56,378 nt of DNA, taken from Candidatus Saccharimonadota bacterium (GTDB taxonomy: Bacteria; Patescibacteriota; Saccharimonadia; Saccharimonadales; Saccharimonadaceae). The position numbers were made by a program, and so were the translations under genes. Where the stretch lies: positions 1 to 56,378 of the forward strand of contig JAFSNI010000021.1 in NCBI GenBank assembly GCA_017447485.1. The letters run 5' to 3'. The notes under the pieces were generated by a model. The model had not been told where the DNA came from. It was given only the letters and a program-made list of their open reading frames with translations, and made no database searches. Below, piece by piece: positions 1 through 8,916 of this stretch; the first letter of the stretch is position 1; the number at the start of each line of letters is the position of its first letter.

Positions 1-1411
1 TCCAAATGTGCGATAGCACAATATACATCGCCACCGGCCGCAGTTCATCTTCAAGATCCCGAATATTAAACACCACCATCTGATTATTAATATCAACGTT
101 ACTTTGCTGCGAGAAAATCCCAGCAAACGTTCCGGTCGTATATTTACGTAACCTCTGCGCCAGTTGCGGCCCCGTCCCTTCCATATGAAGTAACGTATCA
201 TAAAGATTCATAATTGTCGGTGGTGTCGATTGATGCGTCAGCGGATCCGCCGTAATCCCCGCCCGCGCGTAGGTATCAATCAAAGCTTGGTCGAGATCCG
301 CTTCCTCCGCCGCCGAAAGCGCCGGCATCACCTGCCCATTCGCCGTCATCTGCGTCCCGCCCAGCATCAACCTAAATAGCCCGTGTAGTGTCACCAAATT
401 CGCGCGCAGTGCATCATTCGCATCCTCCGCGTCCACTACCTTCGGAAGATCAAACGGATTAATCCGAACGTCCGAGTTCAAAGACAACCGAATATACGAC
501 CCGCCCACCGCGTCGCAAAGTTTCTGATACTCATTTTCTGGGTCGATAATCAAAATCTCGCTCCCCACCATCATCGATCTGAGCGCCTCCAGCTTCACCG
601 TAAACGACTTACCTGCACCCGACTTCGCAAACACCACCATGTTCGCATTCTCAAGCGAAAACCTATCAAAAATCACCAACCCATTATTATGCATATTCAC
701 GCCATACAAAATCCCTTTGTCTTGCGTCAAATCCGCCGACGTAAACGGAAATGACGTCGAAATCGCCCCCGTATTCATATTCCGCCGAATCTGCAACTGG
801 TCCGTGCACTGCGGCATAATCGAATTTAACCCTTGTTCCTGTTGCGAATTTGCCACCTTCGAGAAAATCATCTGCTGACCAAAAATCGTCTCAATCTTCT
901 GTTGCACAAACTTAAGTTCATCTAAAGAATCCGCCCACAGCGTCACATACAGTCCAAACCGGAAAAATCTCTCCGCCCCCACCTGCAACTGGTCACGCAG
1001 CTCCTCCGCATCGTTAATCGCCGCCTCCAGCTCCGGGTCACGCACCCGCCCCTTCTCGGCGTTAAGATTCATCGACGCCTCAAGTTGCGTCACCTTCGTT
1101 TTCAAGTTCTTCATCACCACTGCCGATTCCACCGGATAAATATACATCGACACGTCAATCACTTCATCCATATTGATAATCGGCGAAATCCATCCCGTAT
1201 ATAGCGACCGCGGATAACCATAAACATACAGCGTTCGCCCATATTTCGTCCCTAGCCGAAAATAGTCCGAATGAATTTCAATCGCCGACGGCGAAATTAA
1301 ATCGCGCAACGTATTCGTCCCCTGCTCAAACGCCTGCTGGATTTCCGCCATTTCCATCGCTTCAGCTTGCGCCGCAATTTCTGCCGGCGTCAATTGCCTT
1401 TTCCTAGCCAT
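1..1411 (-). CDS. VirB4/TraC-like conjugation ATPase (C-terminal part missing)
   Basis: Cytoplasmic ATPase that powers a type IV secretion/conjugation or pilus machine. I translated the minus strand from the ATG at 1411 (protein begins MARKRQLTPAEIAAQ). A Walker A motif, KSGAGKS, sits near residues 263-269 and is followed by a segment reading IDPENEYQKL, which is typical of the VirB4/TraC core. The N-terminal third resembles the VirB4 N-terminal domain. The reading frame is still open at base 1, so Walker B and the C-terminal motor lobe lie outside the window. The start overlaps the stop of the upstream gene by 8 nt, so it belongs to the prgI operon. Function is assigned from family motifs; the secreted substrate is unknown. 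Confidence 0.9.
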   Translation of the reverse strand, partial: MARKRQLTPAEIAAQAEAMEMAEIQQAFEQGTNTLRDLISPSAIEIHSDYFRLGTKYGRTLYVYGYPRSLYTGWISPIINMDEVIDVSMYIYPVESAVVMKNLKTKVTQLEASMNLNAEKGRVRDPELEAAINDAEELRDQLQVGAERFFRFGLYVTLWADSLDELKFVQQKIETIFGQQMIFSKVANSQQEQGLNSIMPQCTDQLQIRRNMNTGAISTSFPFTSADLTQDKGILYGVNMHNNGLVIFDRFSLENANMVVFAKSGAGKSFTVKLEALRSMMVGSEILIIDPENEYQKLCDAVGGSYIRLSLNSDVRINPFDLPKVVDAEDANDALRANLVTLHGLFRLMLGGTQMTANGQVMPALSAAEEADLDQALIDTYARAGITADPLTHQSTPPTIMNLYDTLLHMEGTGPQLAQRLRKYTTGTFAGIFSQQSNVDINNQMVVFNIRDLEDELRPVAMYIVLSHIW

Positions 1412-2285
1412 TTTGCTTATCTCCCTTCCTTACATACATCGTCGCCAGTTTCGAAAAATCTACCAGCGGTTCTCTCACTGCCGTATCCGGATTGTTAAAG
1501 TTATAATAAAGCTCCGCAAGCTCCCGCGTATTTAGCCGCACTGAATGTATCCCAATCTGGAACAACCCCGAAATCACCGAATCCACTCGGTTATTCAGTT
1601 CGGAGAGCGCCTTATCATATGTCGCTCGGTCAATCCGTGTAATTTCTGGCGTTTTCGACTTATTAAACGACTTAAAGAAATTTTTCGTCTGTTGCAAAAC
1701 CTTCTCCGCGTCCGGCGACGTGTAATACGGAATCACAATGAAGAACGACTTATCCATAATGTTCGCTTCTTGCGACAAAATATCAATAAAGTTGATATAA
1801 TCATCCATCAAAACCCCAAGCAGCATATTGTCATTATTTCGCCGGATTTCGCTCAATCTCTCGATATACGGCCCAATATCCACTCGCTGACTCCGCACTA
1901 AAATCTGCGTCGTAAACCGTAGCGAGTTCAAAAAGTTCTGATACGAATATTCCACCGCTTCCCGCTCCACATCGCTCATCAGGTCAAAGTTAATCGACTT
2001 ACAAGCCACCACTGCCCGAAACGACCCGTCTTTCATAATCACCACGTTATCACGCAGCTCCGAAATCAGAAGCGTCGCCTGCGTCGAGGTCGGTACTTCC
2101 TTGTTTGGCGACACCGGCATCTGCATTTGCGCATTCATCGCCGTCGCCCCCATCATCTGCACCTGATTTTGCCCAGGCATAATCTGCTGTGGCGCCGTTT
2201 GCCCTTGCATCACCTGCGGTTGCATTTGCGGTTGCCCCGGCAACACCATCTGCGACCCGCTCATATTTTGTTGTTGTGGATTCAT
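1404..2285 (-). CDS. VirB4 N-terminal-domain-like T4SS accessory protein
   Basis: 293-aa protein. Residues 1-60 are rich in Q, M and P (low complexity). The rest resembles the N-terminal, non-ATPase domain found in TraC/VirB4 proteins (segments around LLISELRDNVVIMKDG and FRAVVACKSINFDLM). No Walker motif is present, so it is not an ATPase itself. It lies between prgI and the VirB4 gene with a 4-nt overlap upstream and an 8-nt overlap downstream, which indicates translational coupling. In CPR genomes a split like this, a separate TraC-N-like protein beside VirB4, recurs; a scaffold role at the inner-membrane complex is inference. Confidence 0.7.
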   Translation of the reverse strand: MNPQQQNMSGSQMVLPGQPQMQPQVMQGQTAPQQIMPGQNQVQMMGATAMNAQMQMPVSPNKEVPTSTQATLLISELRDNVVIMKDGSFRAVVACKSINFDLMSDVEREAVEYSYQNFLNSLRFTTQILVRSQRVDIGPYIERLSEIRRNNDNMLLGVLMDDYINFIDILSQEANIMDKSFFIVIPYYTSPDAEKVLQQTKNFFKSFNKSKTPEITRIDRATYDKALSELNNRVDSVISGLFQIGIHSVRLNTRELAELYYNFNNPDTAVREPLVDFSKLATMYVRKGDKQNG

Positions 2286-3022
2286 ATCGCCCTTCCGTTT
2301 ATTCTATTAGCTTCTTTTGCAATTGTCGCCACGCTAAAATCAGGATTATTCGCTAATTCTATTATACCATTACTTTGTGGCGATAAAACTTTCTCGTGTC
2401 CTTGTATCGACGCACTGCTAGAAAGCGTCGTCTCATTTCGGTCAATTGCCTCCCGCATTTCTCGAATTGCCTCTGCGTGTCGGTCAACTTTATTCTGGTT
2501 TACCGCTCTTGCCAAAATCCCCGATTGATAAGTCTCAAACATATCACTCGTTGCATTCGCTTCCGCCACCAAGTCCTCCCGCATCGAACTGTTCGACGCT
2601 CCCTTAATCGCATAACCTTCCGAGTCCACAATATCCGCGAGAAATGATAATCGATGCGTCGCTTCCTCTTGCGACAAATCCCGCGTCCTCACATCTTCCA
2701 CAATTTTCGGCGCTGTAATCAAAATTGTTGATTCTTTTTGCCCTGGCGTCCACAACCTCGTCCGCGGCTTCAAATAATACGACACAATCGCCGCAAGATA
2801 CGTTTCCATCGGCTGGTCTTTCTTAAGTGGCAACGCTAAGACCACAAAAAACAATGCCGGCAAAATCGGAATAATCGCAAGCAGCGGAAATAATTGGAAC
2901 AACCCAACAGTGAGCGCAATCAACCCCGCCGCAATCAAAAGATAAACAAACTGCCGAAAACTAAACGGCCCGATCAATTTATCATCCGCCTCAACATCCT
3001 GAGGCACCTTATATTGCGCCAT
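2282..3022 (-). CDS. PrgI family protein (T4SS inner-membrane component)
   Basis: 246-aa protein with two adjacent hydrophobic segments near residues 24-68 (LLIAAGLIALTVGLF and IIPILPALFFVVLALPL), preceded by the typical opening QYKVPQDVEADDKLIGPFSF of the PrgI family, which corresponds to VirB3-like subunits. A hydrophilic tail of about 170 residues follows. It is first in the prgI - VirB4-N-like - VirB4 operon. An extended -10 box (TGATATAAT on the minus strand, rc at 3032-3040) lies 9 nt before the ATG with no Shine-Dalgarno sequence, so the mRNA probably has almost no leader. Confidence 0.85.
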   Translation of the reverse strand: MAQYKVPQDVEADDKLIGPFSFRQFVYLLIAAGLIALTVGLFQLFPLLAIIPILPALFFVVLALPLKKDQPMETYLAAIVSYYLKPRTRLWTPGQKESTILITAPKIVEDVRTRDLSQEEATHRLSFLADIVDSEGYAIKGASNSSMREDLVAEANATSDMFETYQSGILARAVNQNKVDRHAEAIREMREAIDRNETTLSSSASIQGHEKVLSPQSNGIIELANNPDFSVATIAKEANRINGRAI

Positions 3023-3063
3023 ATAATATATATTATATCATATCTCCCACCCAGAATAAACAT

Positions 3064-3098
3064 AAGAAAAACCGCCTTAGCTCCACGCCAAAGCGGTT
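3064..3098 (-). terminator. Rho-independent terminator of the 229-aa gene
   Basis: On the minus strand a 9-bp stem (rc of 3070-3078 paired with rc of 3090-3098, AACCGC core) is followed by a T-rich tract. It lies 18 nt beyond the stop of the 3116-3805 gene and before prgI, so it separates the two transcription units. Confidence 0.75.
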
Positions 3099-3101
3099 TA
3101 A

Positions 3102-3857
3102 AAGGTTTTGGTGGTTTAAAGTTCCTCCGCCAATCTTTCCAGAATTTTTTCCCATTCTCCAGGAGTATAATCACCCTTATCATCGAAAAGCCCGCCGACA
3201 TTACTGCTGTTGAAATGAAACGTAAATACATTCTTCTTGTCAAAAGCTAATTCGATTTCATCATCGCAACTTACTCCAGCTTTAGGCGACTTTTCGCTAA
3301 GATATATTTCTACCCAATGCCCATCAACTACTCTGCTAAACTTATAATACGACGTTCTGTCAGAAATCTTCTTAAAAACGCCCCGACTCTTTGCTAAAAG
3401 AGAACACTTTTCACGATATCTGTTAAGAATCTCACGATTCTTTGCCGATTCCCTTCTGCACAGTTCAAGCACAGTACTATTTATAATGTATGCTTCTCCT
3501 ACATGAAGATCGAGCTCATAACGGCTAAGTTCTTCAACCAATCTAATCCAATGTCCATTCACGAGGCACTCCCAATTTGGATGATCTTCGTGGAACGAAT
3601 AAACCATCCTCCCGCCAAGATATACATTCATAGATTTACGTCTCTCGCCAATCCCAAGGTATAACATATCACTATAGAATATTTGAAAATCACATCCAAA
3701 TGGATCTATGTATGTAGCATGCTCAGAAAAACCAGGATTTCTATGAACTTCACCGTACAGCATAGCCAAAGTCTCGCAACTCTCATATACGCTCTTATAT
3801 TTCATCTAAACCACCTCTTTCTTAAAGTTCAAAGTTTTTAAACCCACCAAAAACCTT
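3102..3857. repeat. Imperfect inverted repeat flanking the 229-aa gene
   Basis: The left arm at 3102-3120 and the right arm at 3837-3857 are inverted copies that differ only by two single-base indels (AAGGTTTTGGTGG on the left versus AAGGTTTTTGGTGGG on the reverse complement of the right). The arms sit in the 3' and 5' untranslated regions of the enclosed gene, so they could pair in its mRNA or mark the ends of an insertion. No target-site duplication was recognised. Confidence 0.6.
3116..3805 (-). CDS. Hypothetical protein, 229 aa, possible insertion
   Basis: I do not recognise this family. It has no signal peptide and no membrane segment, and is soluble and rich in aromatic residues. Two short similar stretches, LVNGHWIRLVEE and VVDGHWVEIYL, may reflect a repeated fold unit. 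The ATG at 3805 has a GAGGTGG Shine-Dalgarno sequence and its own consensus promoter, unlike the secretion genes on either side. It is bounded by its own terminator and by inverted repeats. Codon use looks less C-ending than the neighbouring secretion genes. The setting suggests an insertion between prgI and the VirB6-like gene, but no transposase is present. Confidence 0.75.
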   Translation of the reverse strand: MKYKSVYESCETLAMLYGEVHRNPGFSEHATYIDPFGCDFQIFYSDMLYLGIGERRKSMNVYLGGRMVYSFHEDHPNWECLVNGHWIRLVEELSRYELDLHVGEAYIINSTVLELCRRESAKNREILNRYREKCSLLAKSRGVFKKISDRTSYYKFSRVVDGHWVEIYLSEKSPKAGVSCDDEIELAFDKKNVFTFHFNSSNVGGLFDDKGDYTPGEWEKILERLAEEL

Positions 3858-3867
3858 CTATAATTAC

Positions 3868-3896
3868 ATTATACCACACTTTCGCAATTAAGTCAA
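3868..3896 (-). promoter_or_regulatory. Sigma-70-type promoter of the 229-aa gene
   Basis: On the minus strand: TTGACT (rc of 3891-3896), a 17-nt spacer, then TATAAT (rc of 3868-3873) preceded by TGG (extended -10). The predicted start near 3861 leaves a leader of about 55 nt that contains the right arm of the inverted repeat and a Shine-Dalgarno sequence. Confidence 0.75.
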
Positions 3897-3902
3897 GAGC
3901 AA

Positions 3903-6900
3903 CTACTCTTCTTCATCTTGGTTCATTTGCTCAGCAAAGAAATTACCCAAAATCTCTTCCAGCTTCTCCCACAGTTCACTTCTGCCAGCATAGGCATTAT
4001 CTTCTTTAAATTTCTCGTATTGTTCAACAATGCCACCAACCGTCCCAAACTCATGTTTTATTATATCAAGCGACTCCTCATAAAAGCTCGCATCCGGATC
4101 AGGCCTATCTCCAGACTTTTCGAATTCTTTATTCAAAGTAGTCATTACTCTCAATCTGAACGACGCATCATTATATGGCGAACCAACTCCAGACGGCGCA
4201 CCGCCAGCAGAGCCATCCTTCTGGCCTTCCTGCCTACTCCCTTCCTTTTTCTTCTTAAGCTCTTGCTCCTTTTGGTCAAGATAACGATAAATCTCATCCT
4301 TGTCGTCCAAATTGAGCATCTGTCTGAGCCAGTCTTTAGCGTTATTAGATGCACCCGACCTTCTCGTATTGTAAATCTGCTCAAGTTTACCAGTCTTATC
4401 AAGAATCTTCCTAAGCTGTCGACCAGCAACCTCTCGTTTCAACTTCTTCATGTCATCACTACGCTTTCTATTTGCCACTTCAATATTTTCATCACCATAT
4501 CTACCTTGAATTTCAGCCTCAGCATTTGCATACCACTCTTGACGCTCTGCAGAGGTTTCGTCTTCAGAATTATCATTCAAATACATTTGCACCAAATGCT
4601 CCACCGTCGGATCACGATAATCCGTTCTCATACCGAGCACCTGCCCAGTTGTTTGATCCTTAAAATAGTCATAAGTCTTTCTACGGAAGTATTCTTCTAC
4701 ATACTTCTCGCGCCCAGCAAAGCCATTTTCCTCATCCCCCCAAACCGGCGACAATTCATATTCCGGGTCACCATTTTTGTCAGTTTTGACCCTTTTAACT
4801 TTCTTTCCGTCAATTTCAACTTCTTCTGTTTGTTGTTTCAAATCATAACCCGTCCAAAACTTCACACCGCTATTAATCTGCTCGCTACCAGACAACCACT
4901 TCAAGCTTGCCGACAAGAATGCTGGCTCAAACGCCGTTTGGATCTCCTCACGCTTCCTTAGATACCCATCAAGATCCCATTCGTCACTCTTTGCCCCTTT
5001 CTTAAACCCATACGCCTTCTTCAAGCTCTCATCCAAATTCGATAGCGCCGTCCGCTCAATATTATCAAGCGACGTACCTTCCACTAACTTCTTCATGTCC
5101 TTTTTCGCATACATCCTCCCCGTCGGATTCGCCTCAGAAATCAAATCTGTCTCCCCATCATGATAGCCACGAATATACTCATCATACGTCACATCCATCA
5201 CTTTGCGATCATTTTTATTATATGCCCGCGCCGTCTCCAAATTAATATATTTTCCAAACCGGCGCAAAAACGGGTCATTATCCTTCACCTCAAACATCAA
5301 GAAGCTCGCGAGAGCCTGCGACGCATGTGTACCAAGCTCAATACCACCACCCAGTTCTTTCTCTAAAAGATTATCCAACTGGAATTTCAATAAATCCGTA
5401 TCCCCCCGCTGATTCAAAATCCGAAGTCCCGGAATAATCGAATCAATAATCGCTGAAGCATTCTTTTGCATCGTCAACTCGCCCAATCTATATTCCACAT
5501 CCCGCGTTGGTGGCAATAGTTCAAAGTATTTCTGCATCTTTGCTTCAAGAATCTTCTTCTGCGTGTCATAAGCCTGAGCCGCTCCCGCCGCCGCAAATTG
5601 AATATCCTCTGGTCGCTTGCCCAAAATAGCCTTTGCATCCATATATCTTGCAATTGCACCATCAAGGTCTTTTGCCTTTTCGCCGTCAAAATGGAATTTG
5701 TAGTCCTTTCTCCGGACACGCTCACCTGTTTCCGCATCAATCACATAACCATACTCATCATCCGAATGCGCGTTCATTGCATCTTCCATGCGCCTGTAGA
5801 AACTCTCTGCATTACGCGCTTCAATCAACTCACCACGCGTTCCTTCCATCTTCGCCCTATCAGACTCTCGGATAATCTTATCATCTAGCGCCTTAAGTCG
5901 CTTCGTTTGCGCCTCATTCGCGCCCAGATCGCCCACGCCACCATTAAACGTATGCTTATGTCGGTCAATCGTCCTCTGATAACCAATATTTCTAATCATC
6001 TGATCATACGACTCTTCCCCCTCTTTCGACAGATATTTTCCATCCTTATTATAATTCCTCATCACCGCATACGCCTGACCACGCAATCTCGCCGACTCCG
6101 CATGCTCCTTCGTCTCCTCTTCTCTTGCCACCTTCCGGTCATTCAAAAACTGCACCAGCCGCAGCGACGGCGAATACACATCTCCTCGCGCCAAATTCTT
6201 CTGCCGTGTCAACTCGCGCCGCGAATCCGCCCAACTCCGGTTCGCCGCCAGTGGCCGCGCCGTAAGCGCCGACAATTTCGAATTGATCGTCCCGAGCACC
6301 GTCCCGCTCATCTTCATCAAGCTCCACGAGAAAAACAGCGGGAAAATCTGCACCGCCACCCCAAGCAGAACCCCAAACCCGTCCGTCGCCGAAGCAATAA
6401 TCGCAAACCCTGCGAGCGAAGACGCCCCAAACAAAAGCGAAAACATCGGATAAAACACCAACATTTTCGTAAGCAATTGCCGCCATTTCTTAAACCATTG
6501 CTCCGTATTCGGCAACATATACGCAATAATCGCGAGCGGCGAAATCATGATGAGAAGCGCCACCACTGCCTGACGCAAAGCAATCGTAATAAGCCCAATC
6601 ACCACCGCCACAATTGCCCCTAGCACCGTCGGGATCAACATCCAAATCGCCCCCGTCTCAAACGCAATCACCCCCGCGCCCAGCGCCAGCGCCGACCCGC
6701 CCGCCAGCGCCGAATACATCTCCGATACTTTCATCCCCCCACTCATCGTCATCCCGCCCATCGTCGCTTCCTCGATCGACGTAAACACCCCCCGAAGACT
6801 CGCCCCAATGATGTTCGACGCATCCACCGCCAACGAACAAATCACAAATGACAAGTTCACCAATATTGCCGCTACAATCAACTTCGGCAACGTCTTCTTC

Positions 6901-7373
6901 AGCCCATAATTCGTAATCCCGAGCCCCGTCAACTGCGAATACACCATCACGAGACAGAATATAATAAACACAATATTCGTAATCCCGAGCATATATTTCC
7001 ACACCTCATAAATCGGCGACCCGTCTTTCATCTCTACCGGATTAATCACCAAAATATTCTCAATTTTCTCATATAGCCAGTCCACCGCCTCTGAAATCTT
7101 TCCCGTCGTCGGACAAACCAACCAACCAATCGCCCCCAGGCTATCTTGGCAGGATTTTCCACTCTCTTGCGTCTCTCTCACCAACTCGTCCGAGATACTT
7201 ACTGTCTCTTCCGTCGCCTCAGCCGTCTCCGTTTCCACCGGATCCGCATACACTGGCGCCGTCACCATCATCGGTGCCGCCCCCGCCACCAGTCCCATCA
7301 TACCAAAAAGACAACCAAAAATGGCTCTCACCAATCTGTTTTTTGAAAATCTTTTCGCTATCATAACGAACAA
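3903..7373 (-). CDS. VirB6/TrbL-like polytopic T4SS protein, 1156 aa
   Basis: The N-terminus carries a signal-like segment (residues about 12-42). Several strong membrane segments follow between about residues 128 and 375 (for example IVFIIFCLVMVYSQL, VLGAIVAVVIGLITIAL, VALLIMISPLAIIAYML), then about 780 hydrophilic, highly charged residues ending in a poly-acidic tail. This is the layout of VirB6/TrbL-type channel proteins with a large soluble C-terminal domain, seen in CPR secretion loci. The longest frame starts at TTG 7373, 12 nt after AGGGAGG; an in-frame ATG at 7364 is the alternative. The promoter lies at 7409-7437. It should work with PrgI, VirB4 and the pilins nearby. Confidence 0.8.
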   Translation of the reverse strand: MFVMIAKRFSKNRLVRAIFGCLFGMMGLVAGAAPMMVTAPVYADPVETETAEATEETVSISDELVRETQESGKSCQDSLGAIGWLVCPTTGKISEAVDWLYEKIENILVINPVEMKDGSPIYEVWKYMLGITNIVFIIFCLVMVYSQLTGLGITNYGLKKTLPKLIVAAILVNLSFVICSLAVDASNIIGASLRGVFTSIEEATMGGMTMSGGMKVSEMYSALAGGSALALGAGVIAFETGAIWMLIPTVLGAIVAVVIGLITIALRQAVVALLIMISPLAIIAYMLPNTEQWFKKWRQLLTKMLVFYPMFSLLFGASSLAGFAIIASATDGFGVLLGVAVQIFPLFFSWSLMKMSGTVLGTINSKLSALTARPLAANRSWADSRRELTRQKNLARGDVYSPSLRLVQFLNDRKVAREEETKEHAESARLRGQAYAVMRNYNKDGKYLSKEGEESYDQMIRNIGYQRTIDRHKHTFNGGVGDLGANEAQTKRLKALDDKIIRESDRAKMEGTRGELIEARNAESFYRRMEDAMNAHSDDEYGYVIDAETGERVRRKDYKFHFDGEKAKDLDGAIARYMDAKAILGKRPEDIQFAAAGAAQAYDTQKKILEAKMQKYFELLPPTRDVEYRLGELTMQKNASAIIDSIIPGLRILNQRGDTDLLKFQLDNLLEKELGGGIELGTHASQALASFLMFEVKDNDPFLRRFGKYINLETARAYNKNDRKVMDVTYDEYIRGYHDGETDLISEANPTGRMYAKKDMKKLVEGTSLDNIERTALSNLDESLKKAYGFKKGAKSDEWDLDGYLRKREEIQTAFEPAFLSASLKWLSGSEQINSGVKFWTGYDLKQQTEEVEIDGKKVKRVKTDKNGDPEYELSPVWGDEENGFAGREKYVEEYFRRKTYDYFKDQTTGQVLGMRTDYRDPTVEHLVQMYLNDNSEDETSAERQEWYANAEAEIQGRYGDENIEVANRKRSDDMKKLKREVAGRQLRKILDKTGKLEQIYNTRRSGASNNAKDWLRQMLNLDDKDEIYRYLDQKEQELKKKKEGSRQEGQKDGSAGGAPSGVGSPYNDASFRLRVMTTLNKEFEKSGDRPDPDASFYEESLDIIKHEFGTVGGIVEQYEKFKEDNAYAGRSELWEKLEEILGNFFAEQMNQDEEE

Positions 7374-7408
7374 CAGTAAAACCCGCCTCCCTTTTAAGGC
7401 GTGCCCTA

Positions 7409-7437
7409 ATTATAGCACGCATAAGCGTTTTTGTCAA
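7409..7437 (-). promoter_or_regulatory. Consensus promoter of the VirB6-like gene
   Basis: Minus strand: TTGACA (rc of 7432-7437), 17-nt spacer, TATAAT (rc of 7409-7414). The spacer holds a perfect inverted pair, ACGC-TTAT-GCGT, which could be an operator. This is one of the few promoters in the window with a near-perfect -35 and a leader with a Shine-Dalgarno sequence. Confidence 0.8.
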
Positions 7438-7455
7438 GAGTAATATCTTAAAACA

Positions 7456-7484
7456 TTGGACTTTTTTATATTTTATGCTACCAT
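7456..7484 (+). promoter_or_regulatory. Promoter of the triple pilin gene, leaderless layout
   Basis: TTGGAC at 7456-7461, a 17-nt spacer, then an extended -10 TGC-TACCAT ending at 7484. The ATG follows after 6 nt, so the transcript should start at or next to the start codon. Confidence 0.55.
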
Positions 7485-7490
7485 AATAAT

Positions 7491-8489
7491 ATGAAAAGCT
7501 TTCTCAAAAAATCTCTTGTTGTTTTTACCATGTTAATTGCGATGTTTAGCTTCACTAACCTCGCCACTTCTACCCCGACTTACGCCGCCGGCAGAGGCTT
7601 CGGTAGTTGCGACCTTACCCTCGGTCTTAAGCCATGGGATTGCGGCGTCATCGAAAACCCCAGTAGCGAGACCGAACTCAGCAATAACATCAAGCAAATC
7701 GCCAGCAATATCGCCGTAGATATCAGCGTCATCGCCGCCTATCTCGTCATCGGCTATACTATATATGGTGGTTATCTTTATATGTTCGCTTCCGGCGACA
7801 CTGGCAAGCTCGCCGCCGGTAAGAAAACTTTAACCCACGCCTTTATTGGTCTCGCCATCGTCGGACTCGCCAATGTCATTTTAAACTCTATCCATATTGC
7901 CCTTCTTGGCAGTACTGGCGCTTTCGACGGCGGTCCAGATGCCGCCATCTCTGCCGAAAATGTTGTACATAATATGATCGACTGGTTCATCGGCGCCGCC
8001 GGCATCGTTGCCGCCGTCTTCTTGGTCGTCGGCGGCATCGGCTACATGACTTCTTCTGGTGATGCAGCCAAGCTTCAAAAAGCCAAAAACACCATTTTCT
8101 ATGCCATCCTCGGCCTCGCTATCGTTGCCCTTTCCCTCATCATTTCCAACTTTGTCATTAACCTTGTCAACAGCGCTGACACCGGCGACGCTGGCACCGT
8201 TGAAAATTCTCTCACCATCATCCTCAATGCCATCATTGGCATTGCTAGCACTGTTTGTGTCGTCTATATCGTCCTCGGTGGCGCTCGCTACATCACTTCT
8301 ACTGGCGACCCCGGCAAAATCCAAAAAGCCAAGTCCACCATTCTTTACGCCTGCATCGGCCTCGTTGTTTGCGCCCTCGCCTTCGCCATCGTCAACTTCG
8401 CCATCGCTGCCATCACTCGCAGTGAAGATGGATCCACCGAAACTTCTCTCCTAGAAAATCCTATTGCATTTCTAGAAGAAAAGTTATAA
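7491..8489 (+). CDS. Triple-domain VirB2/TrbC-like pilin fusion, 332 aa
   Basis: A signal peptide (about residues 1-32, ending TPTYAA) is followed by three tandem copies of one pilin-like domain. Each copy has two hydrophobic helices joined by a loop with the pattern GGxxYMxxSGD: YGGYLYMFASGD (about 86-97), GGIGYMTSSGD (about 181-191) and GGARYITSTGD (about 263-273), each followed by K/A and AKxT. The same signature occurs once in the genes at 8522 and 10121. VirB2-type proteins form conjugative pili in the envelope; a fused trimer could be a pilus base, an adaptor or a pore component (inference). Normal VirB2 proteins are about 100-120 aa. Confidence 0.8.
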   Translation: MKSFLKKSLVVFTMLIAMFSFTNLATSTPTYAAGRGFGSCDLTLGLKPWDCGVIENPSSETELSNNIKQIASNIAVDISVIAAYLVIGYTIYGGYLYMFASGDTGKLAAGKKTLTHAFIGLAIVGLANVILNSIHIALLGSTGAFDGGPDAAISAENVVHNMIDWFIGAAGIVAAVFLVVGGIGYMTSSGDAAKLQKAKNTIFYAILGLAIVALSLIISNFVINLVNSADTGDAGTVENSLTIILNAIIGIASTVCVVYIVLGGARYITSTGDPGKIQKAKSTILYACIGLVVCALAFAIVNFAIAAITRSEDGSTETSLLENPIAFLEEKL

Positions 8490-8521
8490 AATGAAGATAA
8501 TATATAAGATAAAGGAACAAA

Positions 8522-8821
8522 ATGACAAATCCACTAAATATTTTAGCAGAAGTCGTAAAGCCAGGAGAGGTTGGCGACAAGACCGATACCCTTCAAAGCA
8601 ACGTTACCAATATCTTGAACGCAGTCATTGGCGTTCTTGGCATCGTCGCTGTCATTGTCATCATTATCGGTGGTGTGACTTATATGACCTCTTCCGGTGA
8701 TGCTGGCAAGGTCAAAAAGGCTAAAGACACCATTCTTTACGGCGTGATTGGCCTCGTTGTCGTTGCTCTTGCCTTTGCAATTGTCAACTTCGTCATTAAC
8801 GGCATCATCGCCAACGCTTAG
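8522..8821 (+). CDS. Single-domain VirB2/TrbC-like pilin, 99 aa
   Basis: Two membrane helices around a GGVTYMTSSGD loop, closely matching the repeated domain of the preceding gene. There is no obvious cleavable signal peptide; the N-terminal 30 residues are hydrophilic. It begins 32 nt after the triple pilin with AAAGGA upstream of the ATG, so it is probably co-transcribed and translated from a Shine-Dalgarno site. A two-hairpin region follows. The likely role is the major pilin-like subunit of the secretion apparatus. Confidence 0.8.
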   Translation: MTNPLNILAEVVKPGEVGDKTDTLQSNVTNILNAVIGVLGIVAVIVIIIGGVTYMTSSGDAGKVKKAKDTILYGVIGLVVVALAFAIVNFVINGIIANA

Positions 8822-8831
8822 TTGCATTCAC

Positions 8832-8858
8832 AAAAATCTCCCTTCGGGGAGATTTTTT
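8832..8858 (+). terminator. Terminator after the pilin operon
   Basis: AAATCTCCC stem, TTC loop, GGGGAGATTT and a T run directly after the 99-aa pilin gene. Confidence 0.85.
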
Positions 8859-8866
8859 GATAAACA

Positions 8867-8893
8867 GAAAACCGCCCTTCCGAGCGGTTTTCT
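8867..8893 (-). terminator. Terminator after hsp20
   Basis: A 10-bp stem (AGAAAACCGC with its complement GCGGTTTTCT) lies 23 nt beyond the Hsp20 stop on the minus strand. The A/T-rich arms make it usable in both directions. Confidence 0.65.
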
Positions 8894-8916
8894 GCACAAC
8901 AACAGCAACAACAATC

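Noticed and set aside
3918-4961. 347-aa plus-strand frame over the VirB6-like gene
   Set aside because: Antisense shadow of the charged C-terminal part of the VirB6-like gene; no promoter or domain.
6139-6486. Frames inside the VirB6-like membrane region
   Set aside because: Low-complexity shadows created by the biased codons of the real gene.
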